Of a stretch of 64,000 nt of DNA, positions 15,494-24,507 are shown piece after piece. Origin of the DNA: Streptomyces sp. F001 (lineage in GTDB: Bacteria; Actinomycetota; Actinomycetes; Streptomycetales; Streptomycetaceae). The notes under the pieces are model-generated. The model saw nothing but the letters and a program-made list of their open reading frames with translations, was not told where the DNA came from and searched no databases. The stretch covers positions 239,460 to 303,459 of the forward strand of contig NZ_QZWF01000008.1 of NCBI RefSeq assembly GCF_004187715.1, in the 5' to 3' direction. Position 1 is the stretch's first letter; every line of letters begins with the position of its first letter. The position numbers were made by a program, and so were the translations under genes.

Positions 15494-16431
15494 CGGCCGC
15501 CCTCCTCACGGTTGCGCAGCAGCCACATCCGCGCGAGGGCGACGGCCGCGATGATCACGAAGAAGATGATGGAGATCGCTGAGGCATAGCCCACGCGGTA
15601 GCTGGTGAAGCCCTCTTCGAGGGTGAACTGGACGAAGGTGCGGGTCGATTCCTCCGGTCCTGGCGAGAAGTCCATCATCACGACGGCCTGGTCGAAGACC
15701 TGGAGCGAGGCGAGGATCTGCAGGGCGATCACGAGCCCGGTGATGTTGCGCAGCATCGGCAGGGTGATGTGGATCATGCGGTGCCAGGCGTTCGCGCCGT
15801 CCAGTTCGGCGGCCTCGTAGAGGTGGTCGGGGATGCTCTGGAGTGCGGCGAGGTAGAGCAGGAAACTGAAGCCGACCGTCCACCACAGGGTCGTGATGAC
15901 GATGGCGAGCATCGCGTACGACTTGTCGGTCAGCCAGGGTGTCTCGATGCCGAAGACGTGGTTGATCATGCCCGTGCCCGGGTTGAACAGCCACTGCCAC
16001 AGGTTGCCCGCGACGGTGGAGGGCAGCAGGAACGGGGCGAAGAAGCACAGCCGCCACAGCCACTTGCCGCGCTCGATGTGGTGGGCGAGCATCGCCAGGA
16101 GGAAGGCGAGAACCGTGATGCAGGGCACGACCAGGAGCGTGAAGTACGCGCTGTGGCCGAGGGCGTCCCACATCAGTGGGTCCTGCAGGGCCTCGCGGTA
16201 GTTGTCGAGGCCGATGAAACTCGCGCCGTCGCCGGAGATGTTGGCGTCCGTGAAGCTGAGGTAGATGCCGCGCAGCAGCGGCCAGATCACGAAGAGCGTG
16301 AACAGGGCGAGGAACGGGGCGACGAACCAGCCGCCGTGCTGGAAGCCCTGCTTGCGGCGGACGGTGGCACTCAGCGCGGCGGTCTTCGCGCGCGCCGGTA
16401 CGAGGACGGTCTCTGTACTGGCGGTCGTCAT
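15490..16431 (-). CDS. Carbohydrate ABC transporter permease, MalF-type
   Basis: A 313-residue permease with six membrane segments and the EAA loop IPDHLYEAAELDGANAWHRM near residue 218. The long soluble N-terminus (about 35 residues) precedes FVAPFLALFTLFVIWPLL. The ATG at 16431 overlaps the stop of the binding-protein gene. It forms the heterodimeric channel with the MalG-type partner encoded next. Confidence 0.9.
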   Translation of the reverse strand: MTTASTETVLVPARAKTAALSATVRRKQGFQHGGWFVAPFLALFTLFVIWPLLRGIYLSFTDANISGDGASFIGLDNYREALQDPLMWDALGHSAYFTLLVVPCITVLAFLLAMLAHHIERGKWLWRLCFFAPFLLPSTVAGNLWQWLFNPGTGMINHVFGIETPWLTDKSYAMLAIVITTLWWTVGFSFLLYLAALQSIPDHLYEAAELDGANAWHRMIHITLPMLRNITGLVIALQILASLQVFDQAVVMMDFSPGPEESTRTFVQFTLEEGFTSYRVGYASAISIIFFVIIAAVALARMWLLRNREEGGR

Positions 16432-17786
16432 GCGACGGCACCTCCCTGCGCGGCGGTCTTGCCGTCCATGGGGTTCTTCATGCCGAGCAGTTCGGTGAGC
16501 GCGCCCTTCATCCGGCGGGCGACGGCCTCCGGCTTGGCGGAGCCCATCGTCGAGGAGACGATGATGGGACCGATGCGCTGGGCGAGGATGCCGGTGGAAC
16601 CCGCGAACCACACCTTCGGCTCGGTGGCCTGGTGGTCCATCGCGGAGACGTACTCGCTCTGCGGGTTCAGCTCTTTGTAGGCGGCCGTGGAAAGGGTCGG
16701 CGCGTAGGCGGGGATGTGGCCGCCGGCCGCCCACTGCTGGGCGTGCTGGACGATGTAGGCGGCCAGTCGGTGGGCGCCCTCGTTGGCGGCGCCGCCGCGG
16801 TCGGACTGGTGCGGCAGGACGAAGGCGTGCGACTCGGCGTGGGTGGCCTGCCGGCCGAAGACGGGCGGCAGCGGGGTGGCACCGTAGTCGACCTTCGCAC
16901 TGTCGAAGACCGGCACCGACCAGTTGCCCTCCCAGGCGAAGGGGGCGCCGTTGAGGAACTGTTCGGCGCCGGCGGTGCCCCCGAAGCCCGGGTTGGCGTA
17001 CCCGTCGGTGATGTGCCGGCGCAGGAACTCCAGGACCTGGGTGGCCTTCTCGGTGTCGAAGGCGACCTCGGTGTTGGCGGCGTTGAACCAGGTGCCGCCG
17101 AGCTGGGTGTAGAAGGCGACGAAGAACCACCACTGGAAGTTCTGGTCGTTGTGCCAGAAGCCGATGGTCTGCAGCCCCTTCTTGGTGGCCTTCTTGGCCT
17201 CCTTGAGCACGTCGAACCACTCACCGGTCGACGTCACGGGCACGATCCGTCCGTCGTCGTCGAGCAGGCCCGCCTTCTTCAGTACGTCCTTGCGGTAGAA
17301 GCAGAGCTGGACGTGGATGTCGAGCGGGAGGGCGTAGAGCTTGCCGTCGATGACGGCGCGCTTCCACAGGTCGGGGTTGAAGTCCGCTTCCCGTACGCCG
17401 TACTTGGCGAGCAGGTCGACGTCCCAGGGGTCCAGGAGGCGGCCGGGCGAGAAGCCGGTGACCCGGCCCAGGTGCATGACGCCGAGGTCGGGTGCGCGGT
17501 TGCCGGCGGCCGCCATGGCGAGCTTGGTGTAGAAGGGGTTGCCCCACTGGAGGGTGGAGTCCTTCACGTCGATGCCGGGGTTCTCCTTACGGAAGGCGTC
17601 CAGCATCGCGATCATGTTGGCGCCGTCGCCGCCACTGAAGAGGTTCCAGTAGCGCACCCGGGTGTCCGCGCCGGAGGCGAGCGCGTCGGCTCCGGTCCCG
17701 AGGGCGGCGAAGCCGAAGCTGCCCGCAACCGTCAATCCGCCCGCCGCGGCCAGAAGTTGCCTGCGATTCAGGCCAGGTTGTCCCAT
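16428..17786 (-). CDS. Extracellular sugar-binding protein with Tat signal
   Basis: A 452-residue solute-binding protein of the CUT1 importer family. A twin-arginine signal is visible (LNRRQLLAAAGGLTVAGSF), with no lipobox cysteine, so it may be released or membrane-retained through the uncleaved signal. The mature part begins VRYWNLFSGGDGANM and has the family segments PDLGVMHLGRV and DGKLYALPLDIHVQ. It is the first gene of the operon binding protein - permease - permease - GH43 - GH51. Upstream are candidate operators at 17802-17815 and 17849-17861. Ligand is inferred to be arabino-oligosaccharides. Confidence 0.9.
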   Translation of the reverse strand: MGQPGLNRRQLLAAAGGLTVAGSFGFAALGTGADALASGADTRVRYWNLFSGGDGANMIAMLDAFRKENPGIDVKDSTLQWGNPFYTKLAMAAAGNRAPDLGVMHLGRVTGFSPGRLLDPWDVDLLAKYGVREADFNPDLWKRAVIDGKLYALPLDIHVQLCFYRKDVLKKAGLLDDDGRIVPVTSTGEWFDVLKEAKKATKKGLQTIGFWHNDQNFQWWFFVAFYTQLGGTWFNAANTEVAFDTEKATQVLEFLRRHITDGYANPGFGGTAGAEQFLNGAPFAWEGNWSVPVFDSAKVDYGATPLPPVFGRQATHAESHAFVLPHQSDRGGAANEGAHRLAAYIVQHAQQWAAGGHIPAYAPTLSTAAYKELNPQSEYVSAMDHQATEPKVWFAGSTGILAQRIGPIIVSSTMGSAKPEAVARRMKGALTELLGMKNPMDGKTAAQGGAVA

Positions 17787-17801
17787 ACCCTGCCCTTACT
17801 G

Positions 17802-17861
17802 TTCGATATTTCGAAATGCGCTCGTAACTTCGAACGGGACCGTAAAATCGAAGCGCTTGCG
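17802..17861 (-). promoter_or_regulatory. Operator-like palindromes upstream of the arabinan operon
   Basis: TTCGATATTTCGAA (17802-17815) is an inverted repeat 16 bp before the binding-protein start; a second TTCGAA lies at 17829-17834; CGAAGCGCTTGCG (17849-17861) resembles a LacI-family operator centre. The first motif also resembles a palindrome at 25322-25336 upstream of the iclR gene. Confidence 0.45.
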
Positions 17862-17998
17862 CGTCAATGGGTTGGACAGGACTTTCGGTCGGCGCCGGTC
17901 GTTTCGGGGTGGACTACGGTCGCCGCATCACATGACGCGGACAGTTCCGAGCGCGTAACCTCGGACAAGCTGCCGAACGGCGGTGAGAAGGGGGTCCG

Positions 17999-19237
17999 AT
18001 GGGCATCGCGGGCGCGCCGACGCTGGATCCCGCCGCGTTCGTCGGCGAGCTGTACGGCTCCTTCATCTGGATCCCGACGGCGATCCTGGTCGCCGCTCTC
18101 GCCATCAAGCTGCCGACCATCATCCGGCTCTGGAAGGACCCACTGCTGCGCGCGGTCGGCGGGCTGCTGCTGCTCGCCTGCTGTGTGTTCGTGTTCGTGG
18201 CACCGGCCACGATCGCCTGGGTCAACCGGATCACGGGCGTCCCCAACATCTCCGCGCCCTGGGTGTACTCGCTGCTCACCGCGTTCTGCGGATCCTGTCT
18301 GCTGCTGATCATCGCCTGGCGCAACGGCCTGTCCGACCGGTCGGTCTCGACGCGCCGCGCCATGCGGTGGGTCATCACCCTGTACTCGGGCGTGATCGTC
18401 GCGCTGTGGGTGCTGTTCGCCCTCGCGGACGCCCCGGTGGAACGGGTACGGGACCTGGACACGTACTACGCCAACACGCCGTTCATGCGCGAGATGACGG
18501 TGCTCTATCTGGTCGCGCACTGTGTCGCCGTCCTGATCACCTCCAAGCTGATCTGGAACTGGGTCCGCACCGACGGACTCGACGCCTGGCTGCGCTGGGG
18601 TCTGATCTTCCTCGGGGCCGGCTATGCGATGAACCTGATGTTCGACGCGGCCAAGTTCACCGCCGTGGCGGCCCGTTGGAGCGGGCACGACCTCGACTGG
18701 CTCAACACCGGTGTCGCACCGCCGATCGCCTGTCTGTCCGCCATCCTGATCGCGGTCGGCTTCATCCTGCCGCACAGCGGCCAGTATCTGCACGACCGCT
18801 GGCGGGTCCGGCTCGCCCACCATGAACTGCGGCCCCTGTACCTGCTGATGCGCTCCGTGAACGGCCCCGGCGTGCCCTTCGTGCTGCACTCCACCCAGGA
18901 ACTGCGCCTGATCCGCCGGGAGACGTTCATCCGCGACGTGCTGCTGCCGCTGGCCCAGCACATCGAAGCGGACCAGCAGCGCAGGGCGTACGACGCGGCG
19001 CTCGCCCTCGGCCTCGACCCTGCCCCGGCGAAGGCCTACGCCGCCGCCGTGACGATCCAGGACGCCGTCGACGCCAGACGGCGCTCCCCGGACACCACCG
19101 GCACCGGCGACCAGGACACCACGGATCTGCTCCAGGAGATCTACGCCGTGTCCCGCGCCCTGCGCCGCCCCGACGTCCTCGCCGCGGTACGCGCCCGCAC
19201 GGCCACCCCCGCACGGAGCGTGCCCGTCCATGAGTGA
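17999..19237 (+). CDS. MAB_1171c-family membrane protein, paralog 1
   Basis: A 412-residue protein with seven predicted membrane helices in the first ~260 residues and a soluble helical C-terminal domain (DUF6545-like). Family marks include DLDTYYANTPFMREMTVLYL near residue 150, then a loop and DAAKFTAVAARWSGHDLDWL near 218. The family is labelled a putative transporter in databases but no substrate is known. The ATG at 17999 follows GGTGAGAAGGGGG. It starts an operon of this protein, an HExxH peptidase, two further paralogs and an FAD monooxygenase, all overlapping or within 15 bp. The DLDTYYA motif near helix five is shared by all three paralogs. Confidence 0.85.
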   Translation: MGIAGAPTLDPAAFVGELYGSFIWIPTAILVAALAIKLPTIIRLWKDPLLRAVGGLLLLACCVFVFVAPATIAWVNRITGVPNISAPWVYSLLTAFCGSCLLLIIAWRNGLSDRSVSTRRAMRWVITLYSGVIVALWVLFALADAPVERVRDLDTYYANTPFMREMTVLYLVAHCVAVLITSKLIWNWVRTDGLDAWLRWGLIFLGAGYAMNLMFDAAKFTAVAARWSGHDLDWLNTGVAPPIACLSAILIAVGFILPHSGQYLHDRWRVRLAHHELRPLYLLMRSVNGPGVPFVLHSTQELRLIRRETFIRDVLLPLAQHIEADQQRRAYDAALALGLDPAPAKAYAAAVTIQDAVDARRRSPDTTGTGDQDTTDLLQEIYAVSRALRRPDVLAAVRARTATPARSVPVHE

Positions 19238-19284
19238 CCCCACCGCCCTCGAGACGCCGAACGACGAGACAACCCCGGGGAAGA

Positions 19285-19806
19285 ATGGTGCGTAGGAAGA
19301 AGGAGATGCGCCGGCTCGCCGACGCCCTCATCGCCCAGATCCGGGTTCCCGTCCCGGCCGACCCCGAGGCTCTGCTGGCCGCACTCGTCGCATCCGTCAG
19401 TGAGTGGCGGGGCCGCGAAGTCGTCCTGCACCGGGAGGTCTTCCCGCCCCACACCGCCAGCGGGCTGTGGCTGAACCGTGAGACGCGGGACGACATCGTC
19501 GTCGACAAGCGGGCCGCCGTATGGCACCAGATCGTGATCTTCTGTCACGAGGTGTGGCACATGAGCCGGGAGCAGTCGGAGACGTCGCATGCCACCGCCG
19601 CTGACGGGCCCGCCGCGCTGCGGACCGACTTCTGCCTCGCCGACGAGCAGGAGGCCGACCGGTTCGGCATGCTGATGGGCCAGCGGCTGCGCGCCCTGAT
19701 AGAAACACCGCCGGACCCCGCTCCCCCTGCCGACGGCGGCGCCGACCCGCAGGGGCTGGCCGGCCGGATAGGAGCCGCACTCAACTACCGCGGGAACCGC
19801 AGATGA
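19285..19806 (+). CDS. ImmA/IrrE-like zinc peptidase
   Basis: A protein of 173 residues from the ATG at 19285. A GTG at 19234 overlapping the previous stop is an alternative that adds 17 low-complexity residues. It carries the zinc motif HEVWH in IVIFCHEVWHMSRE near residue 90 and an acidic helix ADEQEADRFGMLMGQR further on that could supply the third ligand. ImmA/IrrE proteases cleave partner repressors, often XRE proteins, in response to a signal. No XRE repressor is encoded in this operon, so the target is unknown. Its stop overlaps the start of the next membrane protein. Confidence 0.75.
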   Translation: MVRRKKEMRRLADALIAQIRVPVPADPEALLAALVASVSEWRGREVVLHREVFPPHTASGLWLNRETRDDIVVDKRAAVWHQIVIFCHEVWHMSREQSETSHATAADGPAALRTDFCLADEQEADRFGMLMGQRLRALIETPPDPAPPADGGADPQGLAGRIGAALNYRGNRR

Positions 19807-20978
19807 GCGGCCTCGTCAACTACATCAGCTGCGGTGTGCTGTGGCTCGGCCTGGCGGTGAAGGCGCCGGACCTGATCCGCCACCGGCAGGACCCCTACCT
19901 GCGCGCGATCTGCGCGGTCCTGGGCCTGGCCGGCCTGTGCTTCTTCCTCGGGGCACCGCCCACCGTGGGGGCGATCAACCACGTCAGCGGCATCCCCAAC
20001 CTCGCCGCGCCGATGACGTACGCGGCGATCACCGCGTACAGCGCCGCCTCCCAGGTGCTGATCGTGTGCTGGCGGGGCGGGCCGCAGGTTGCGGTGACCG
20101 CGCGCCGCTGGATTTTCGCCTATGCGCTCGTCGTCATCGGCATCGCCGTGTCGTTCGCCCTGGGTGACGCCCCCGTGGAGCGCCGCACCGACCTGGACAC
20201 CTACTACGCGACGACGCCGTTCATCGCCGAGATGATCGTGCTGTACCTGGTCGGACACCTCACCGCCGTCAGCGTCACCACGGTTTCCTCGCTGCGCTGG
20301 GCCCGCCAGGTGCACGGCTGGCTGCGGGCCGGCCTGGTCACCCTGGGCGTGGGCACGCTGTGCGCGTCGGGGTACAGCCTGTCCAAGCTGACCGCCGTCA
20401 TCGGCCGCTGGTTCGGGCAGGACTGGACCGCACTCGACACCAACGTCTCCCTCGCGGCGGCCGGCCTGGGCGCGTTCGTCGTCTCCGCCGGCATCCTGAT
20501 CCCGCTGGCCGGGCCCCGGCTGACGCGGTGGCTGCTGTCCTGGCGGACGTATACGCGCCTTGCCCCGCTGGAGCGCGAACTGGACGACGTCCTCACCCGC
20601 CGCTCGCTGCGGCTGGCCCGGCCGCGCTGGGCCTCCCCCACCACCCGGCTCATGTGGCGCCAGACCAGCATCCACAACGCGCTGAGCTACCTGGACGCGT
20701 TCTACGACCGGGTCCTGTACGACCGTACGCTCGACGCCGAACTGCGGGCGACGGGCGACCCGGAGCGGGCCGAGGCCACCGCGTGGGCCTCGGTCATCGC
20801 CGCGGCCACCCGGGAGGAACGTGACAGCGTCGCCGTATCAGCGGACGAGGCGGACCGGCTGCCGGTCGAGGTGCCCGGCCCGGCAGCCCTCGTGCCCATC
20901 GCCGAGGCACTGGCGGGTTCCCCGGCCGTCGCCGCCGCCCGGCTCAGCAGCAGAGCGACCACGAGGGGGCGGGCATGA
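19803..20978 (+). CDS. MAB_1171c-family membrane protein, paralog 2
   Basis: 391 residues, same architecture as paralog 1: seven membrane helices then a soluble domain of ~150 residues. The family segment reads RRTDLDTYYATTPFIAEM near residue 125, and the helix-loop LTAVIGRWFGQDWTALDTNV follows. The N-terminal extracellular stretch of paralog 1 is missing, so helix one starts at about residue 4. The soluble part contains RLMWRQTSIHNALSYLDAFY, the conserved core of the domain. It overlaps the peptidase stop (ATGA) and the next gene start. Function unknown. Confidence 0.85.
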   Translation: MSGLVNYISCGVLWLGLAVKAPDLIRHRQDPYLRAICAVLGLAGLCFFLGAPPTVGAINHVSGIPNLAAPMTYAAITAYSAASQVLIVCWRGGPQVAVTARRWIFAYALVVIGIAVSFALGDAPVERRTDLDTYYATTPFIAEMIVLYLVGHLTAVSVTTVSSLRWARQVHGWLRAGLVTLGVGTLCASGYSLSKLTAVIGRWFGQDWTALDTNVSLAAAGLGAFVVSAGILIPLAGPRLTRWLLSWRTYTRLAPLERELDDVLTRRSLRLARPRWASPTTRLMWRQTSIHNALSYLDAFYDRVLYDRTLDAELRATGDPERAEATAWASVIAAATREERDSVAVSADEADRLPVEVPGPAALVPIAEALAGSPAVAAARLSSRATTRGRA

Positions 20979-22159
20979 GCCTCGTCGTGTATCTGGCGGC
21001 CGGCCTGCTGGGGCTGTCCTTCGCCGTGCTGTTCCGGCGGCCGCGCCCCGCCGTACGCAACCCGCTGACCGTGTCCACGTGCGTGGCCATCGCACTCGGC
21101 GCGCTCGTCTTCGTCTGCTCGGCACCGCTGACCCTGGGCGCCGTCAACGACCTGACCGGCATCACGAACTTCGGTGCACCGCTGACGTACGGACTGCTCT
21201 CCGCGTACAGCTGCTCCCTGGTCATCCTGCTGATCCACTGGCGGGGCGGCTCCCGCGAGCGGATCCGGCGCATGGTCGCCCGCAGTGTCACCGCCTACGC
21301 CGCGCTGATCGTCGCCATCGTCGTGATGTTCGTGCTCGCCGACGCGGACACCGAGCGGTTGTCCGACCTCGACACGTACTACGCCAACACGCCGTTCATG
21401 CGCGAGATGACGGTGCTCTACCTGGTCGGGCACAGCGTCGCGACCGTGGTGATGTGCGCGCTGTGCCTGAAGTGGATGCGCGAGGTCACCGGGCTGCTCA
21501 GGACCGGCCTGCAGCTGATCATGGCCAGCGCGGCGCTGGACGTGCTGGGGTTCCAGCTGACCAAGTACACGGCCGTGGTGGCGCGTTGGGCGGGCGGGGA
21601 CCTCGACTTCCTGTCCACGTCCGTCGCCCCGCCGATGGCCTCGCTCGCCGCGCTGGTCTGTTCCGCGGGCTTCGTGCTGCCGAGGCTGCTGCCGCCGGCC
21701 GTCGCCCACTGGCGCTGTCTGGGCGACTACCGCAAGCTCGGCCCGCTGTGGTCGCGGGTGCGGTTCGTGTCCACCGCGCCGAAGTCGCCCAGCAGTTGGT
21801 GGCAACTGCCTCGGGAGCGGCTGCACTGGCGGGAGGTGTCCATCCACGACGCGCTGCTGGCACTGGCCCCCTACTTCGACGACCGGGTGCGTGAGCGGGC
21901 CCGGGACGCCACCCTGCGGGAGAACCGCTGCGCGCACGAGGCCCGCGTGGTCGCGGAGGCCGCGATGGTCGACGACGCCGCGCGCCGTGCCGCCGCCGGC
22001 GAGCAGCCCCTCGACCGGCCGAGCACTTATCGGCTCTACGCCACCGAAGTCTCCGACACGAGCGGGCTGGTGGAGCTGGCGCAGGTCCTGACGCGCTCGC
22101 CGGTGGTCGCCATGCGTGAAGGTACGGTGAGCACCTCGCATGGCTTGAACCATGGCTGA
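20975..22159 (+). CDS. MAB_1171c-family membrane protein, paralog 3
   Basis: 394 residues with seven membrane helices and the soluble DUF6545-like domain. LSDLDTYYANTPFMREMTVL is almost identical to paralog 1, while the first helix region differs. The soluble part has LHWREVSIHDALLALAPYFD, equivalent to the segment in paralog 2. Three tandem, diverged members in one operon suggest hetero-oligomers or three specificities. An ATGA overlap couples it to paralog 2; the FAD monooxygenase follows after 14 bp. Confidence 0.85.
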   Translation: MSLVVYLAAGLLGLSFAVLFRRPRPAVRNPLTVSTCVAIALGALVFVCSAPLTLGAVNDLTGITNFGAPLTYGLLSAYSCSLVILLIHWRGGSRERIRRMVARSVTAYAALIVAIVVMFVLADADTERLSDLDTYYANTPFMREMTVLYLVGHSVATVVMCALCLKWMREVTGLLRTGLQLIMASAALDVLGFQLTKYTAVVARWAGGDLDFLSTSVAPPMASLAALVCSAGFVLPRLLPPAVAHWRCLGDYRKLGPLWSRVRFVSTAPKSPSSWWQLPRERLHWREVSIHDALLALAPYFDDRVRERARDATLRENRCAHEARVVAEAAMVDDAARRAAAGEQPLDRPSTYRLYATEVSDTSGLVELAQVLTRSPVVAMREGTVSTSHGLNHG

Positions 22160-22173
22160 ATCCAAGGAGTCCC

Positions 22174-23571
22174 ATGTCGCGTAGAGCTGTTGTCATCGGT
22201 GCCGGCCTGGCCGGCATGCTGGCCGCGGCGGCATTGTCCACCGTCGTGGACGAGGTGATCGTGCTGGAACGCGACGACCTGCCCGAGGGCCCGGAACACC
22301 GCAAGGGACTCCCGCAGGGGCGCCACGCCCACCTCCTGATGGCCGGGGGTATGGCCGCCATGGAGGAGCTGGTGCCGGGCACCCGGCTGCGCAAGGACCT
22401 GCTCGCCGCGGGCGCCCACGAGATATCCCTCGGCCGGGGCATGGTGGCCCTCACGCCCGAGGGCTGGCTCCGGCGCTGGCGGCACGAGGGGCCCCAGATG
22501 ATCACGTGCACGCGGGCGCTGCTGGACTGGACGGTGCGTGAAGCGGTCGTCGCCGGGACCCCGGTCGAGATCCGCAAGGGGCAGGTCCTCGAACTCATCG
22601 GCAGCGACAGGCGTGTTCACGGTGTCCGTGTGTCAACACCCGACGGTGACACGGACCTTGACGCCGCCCTCGTCGTCGAGGCGAGCGGACGGGGGACGCG
22701 TGTCATCAAGTGGCTGGAGCTGCTGGGCATTTCCGGCATCCGGGAGACATCCGTCGACTCCGGTCTCGTCAACGCCACCCGCATCTACCGCACGCCGCCG
22801 GGCGCCGAGGGGTTCCCGCTCACGATGGTGCAGGCCGACCCCTACGCGTCCCGGCCGGGCCGCAGCGGGATGGTCCTGCCCATCGAGGGCGACCGCTGGA
22901 TGGTCAGCCTCGCCGGCACCCGGGGTGGCGAGCCGCCCGCCGACCCCGACGGCTTCCTCCAGTACACCCTCGACCTGCCCGACCCCGTCGTGGGCCGGCT
23001 GATCTCCGGCGCCGAACCACTCACCGACGTCCGCATCGGGCGCAGCACCAGCAATGTCCGGCGGTATCTGGAGAAGGCCCGGCAGTGGCCCGAGGGCTTC
23101 GTCGTTCTCGGTGACGCGGTGGCCGCCTTCAACCCGGCCTACGGGCAGGGCATGTCAGTGGCCGCGCTCGGCGCCCAGCTCCTCGCCCGCGAGCTACGGC
23201 GCGACGGCCCGGCCGCACCCGGACTGGCCCGCCGCGTGCAGCGCGCTGCCGCCGGGACGGTTGACGCGGCGTGGACCCTGGCCGTCAGCCAGGACGTCTG
23301 GTACCCGGGAACACGCGGCGGCCGCCCCGGCACCGCGGACCGGCTGGCCGCCGGGTACACCCGCCGGCTGACAAGAGCGGCCACCGGCTCCTACGCGGCG
23401 GCCTCCGCCCTGTGGGACGTGACCAGCCTGGCCGCCGGCCCGACCCGCCTCTTCCGCCCGAACGCCCTCCTGGCCGCCCTCACGGGTCCGCCTCTGCCCG
23501 CTCCTGCGGGACCGCCGCTGACGGCGAAGGAGCGGGAGGTTCTGCGGGGGTTGGATCGGACGGGGCGGTAG
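22174..23571 (+). CDS. FAD-dependent monooxygenase/oxidoreductase
   Basis: A 465-residue flavoprotein. The dinucleotide motif is VVIGAGLAGMLAAAALS at the N-terminus, the FAD-ribose motif is VVLGDAVAAFNPAYGQGMSV near residue 312 (a GD...P pattern), and the substrate half lies between. The early segment GLPQGRHAHLLMAGGMAA resembles aromatic or polyprenyl hydroxylases and lipid-ring reductases. Its place at the end of the MAB_1171c operon suggests it makes or modifies a hydrophobic small molecule handled by the membrane proteins; that is inference. ATG at 22174 follows AAGGAG. An inverted-repeat element lies 50 bp downstream. Confidence 0.85.
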   Translation: MSRRAVVIGAGLAGMLAAAALSTVVDEVIVLERDDLPEGPEHRKGLPQGRHAHLLMAGGMAAMEELVPGTRLRKDLLAAGAHEISLGRGMVALTPEGWLRRWRHEGPQMITCTRALLDWTVREAVVAGTPVEIRKGQVLELIGSDRRVHGVRVSTPDGDTDLDAALVVEASGRGTRVIKWLELLGISGIRETSVDSGLVNATRIYRTPPGAEGFPLTMVQADPYASRPGRSGMVLPIEGDRWMVSLAGTRGGEPPADPDGFLQYTLDLPDPVVGRLISGAEPLTDVRIGRSTSNVRRYLEKARQWPEGFVVLGDAVAAFNPAYGQGMSVAALGAQLLARELRRDGPAAPGLARRVQRAAAGTVDAAWTLAVSQDVWYPGTRGGRPGTADRLAAGYTRRLTRAATGSYAAASALWDVTSLAAGPTRLFRPNALLAALTGPPLPAPAGPPLTAKEREVLRGLDRTGR

Positions 23572-23620
23572 GCGGGTCCCCGACCGGACGGGGGTGGGTC
23601 GCGCAGGCCGGCGTTGGCGG

Positions 23621-23657
23621 GTGCCTCCCCCAGAGGGGGGAGGCACGACTGCCCGCG
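23621..23657. terminator. Inverted-repeat terminator, member of a dispersed repeat family
   Basis: Arms GTGCCTCCCCC (23621-23631) and complement (23636-23646) lie between two convergent genes, so this probably terminates both. The adjoining GACTGCCCGC (23647-23656) extends it. The same GCGGGCAGTCGTGCC core appears at 48797-48814 and related hairpins at 35739-35766 and 48839-48880. Confidence 0.65.
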
Positions 23658-23664
23658 GCTGGCG

Positions 23665-24507
23665 CTAACCCGTGAACGCCGGTTGCTGCAGTCCCTTTCC
23701 CGCTCCCGGTATCACCAGCAGCGATCCGGCCACCGGGTGCGGGGCGTCCAGCCCCACTCGGGCGGTCGTGATGTAGAGGTCGGACAGGTCGGGTCCGCCG
23801 AAGGCGCACGCAGTGACCCGCGAGGTGGGAAGGGTGATCACCCGGTCCAGCTCGCCCCTCGGGGTGTAGCGGCGGACCGCCCCGCCGTCCCACAGCGCCA
23901 CCCACACGCAGCCGTCGGCGTCGACGGTGAGGCCGTCGGGGAAACCGGCACCCTCCTCGATCTCGGCAAAGGGGCGCCGGCCGAAGACGCGTCCGCTCTC
24001 GAAGTCGAAGACGTCGACGCGGCGGGTCGGTGAGTCGATGTAGTACATCAACCGTCCGTCGGGGCTCCACCCCGTGCCGTTGCTCACGGCCACGTCGTCG
24101 AGGACGACGTCCACCGAGCCGTCACCGGTGATCCGGGACAGGGTGCCGCCGCCGGGAGCCTCGTCGTAGCGCATCGTGCCCGCCCACAGGGTGCCGTCGG
24201 GGGCGACGGCGGCGTCGTTGGCGCGGCGGCCGGGGACGGGGTCGCGGTGGAGCCAGCGGAAGGAGCCGTCCGGGTCGAGGAGGCCGACTCCGTCGCGGAG
24301 GTTGAGGACCAGGCCGCCGTTGGTGCGGGGCTTGGCCGCGCCGACGTGCTGCGGGGTCGAGCGGGCCGTCCGGACGCCCGAGGAGGGGTCGTAGGTGTTC
24401 AGCCGGGAGCCGAGGATGTCGATCCAGATCAGGCGTCCGGTCGCCGGGTCCCACGTCGGGCCCTCGCCGAGCGTCGCCTCTGCGTGTACCGCCACCTCGT
24501 ACGTCAT
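23665..24507 (-). CDS. SMP-30/gluconolactonase-family lactonase
   Basis: A 280-residue six-bladed propeller protein. Metal-ligand positions are visible: LGEGPTWDP near residue 13, RTNGGLVL, RRANDAAVAPDGTLWAGTM, VSNGTGWSPDG and FPDGLTVDADGCVWVALWDG. Family members hydrolyse sugar lactones such as glucono-, galactono- or arabinonolactone in oxidative sugar catabolism. It is translationally coupled to the upstream iclR gene (ATGA overlap). The nearby arabinan operon makes an aldonolactone plausible, but no sugar dehydrogenase is adjacent. Confidence 0.88.
   Translation of the reverse strand: MTYEVAVHAEATLGEGPTWDPATGRLIWIDILGSRLNTYDPSSGVRTARSTPQHVGAAKPRTNGGLVLNLRDGVGLLDPDGSFRWLHRDPVPGRRANDAAVAPDGTLWAGTMRYDEAPGGGTLSRITGDGSVDVVLDDVAVSNGTGWSPDGRLMYYIDSPTRRVDVFDFESGRVFGRRPFAEIEEGAGFPDGLTVDADGCVWVALWDGGAVRRYTPRGELDRVITLPTSRVTACAFGGPDLSDLYITTARVGLDAPHPVAGSLLVIPGAGKGLQQPAFTG

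Noticed and set aside
13565..15589. A 674-codon plus-strand frame across the GH43 and permease genes
   Set aside because: It is antisense to well-supported genes and its translation has no domain pattern.
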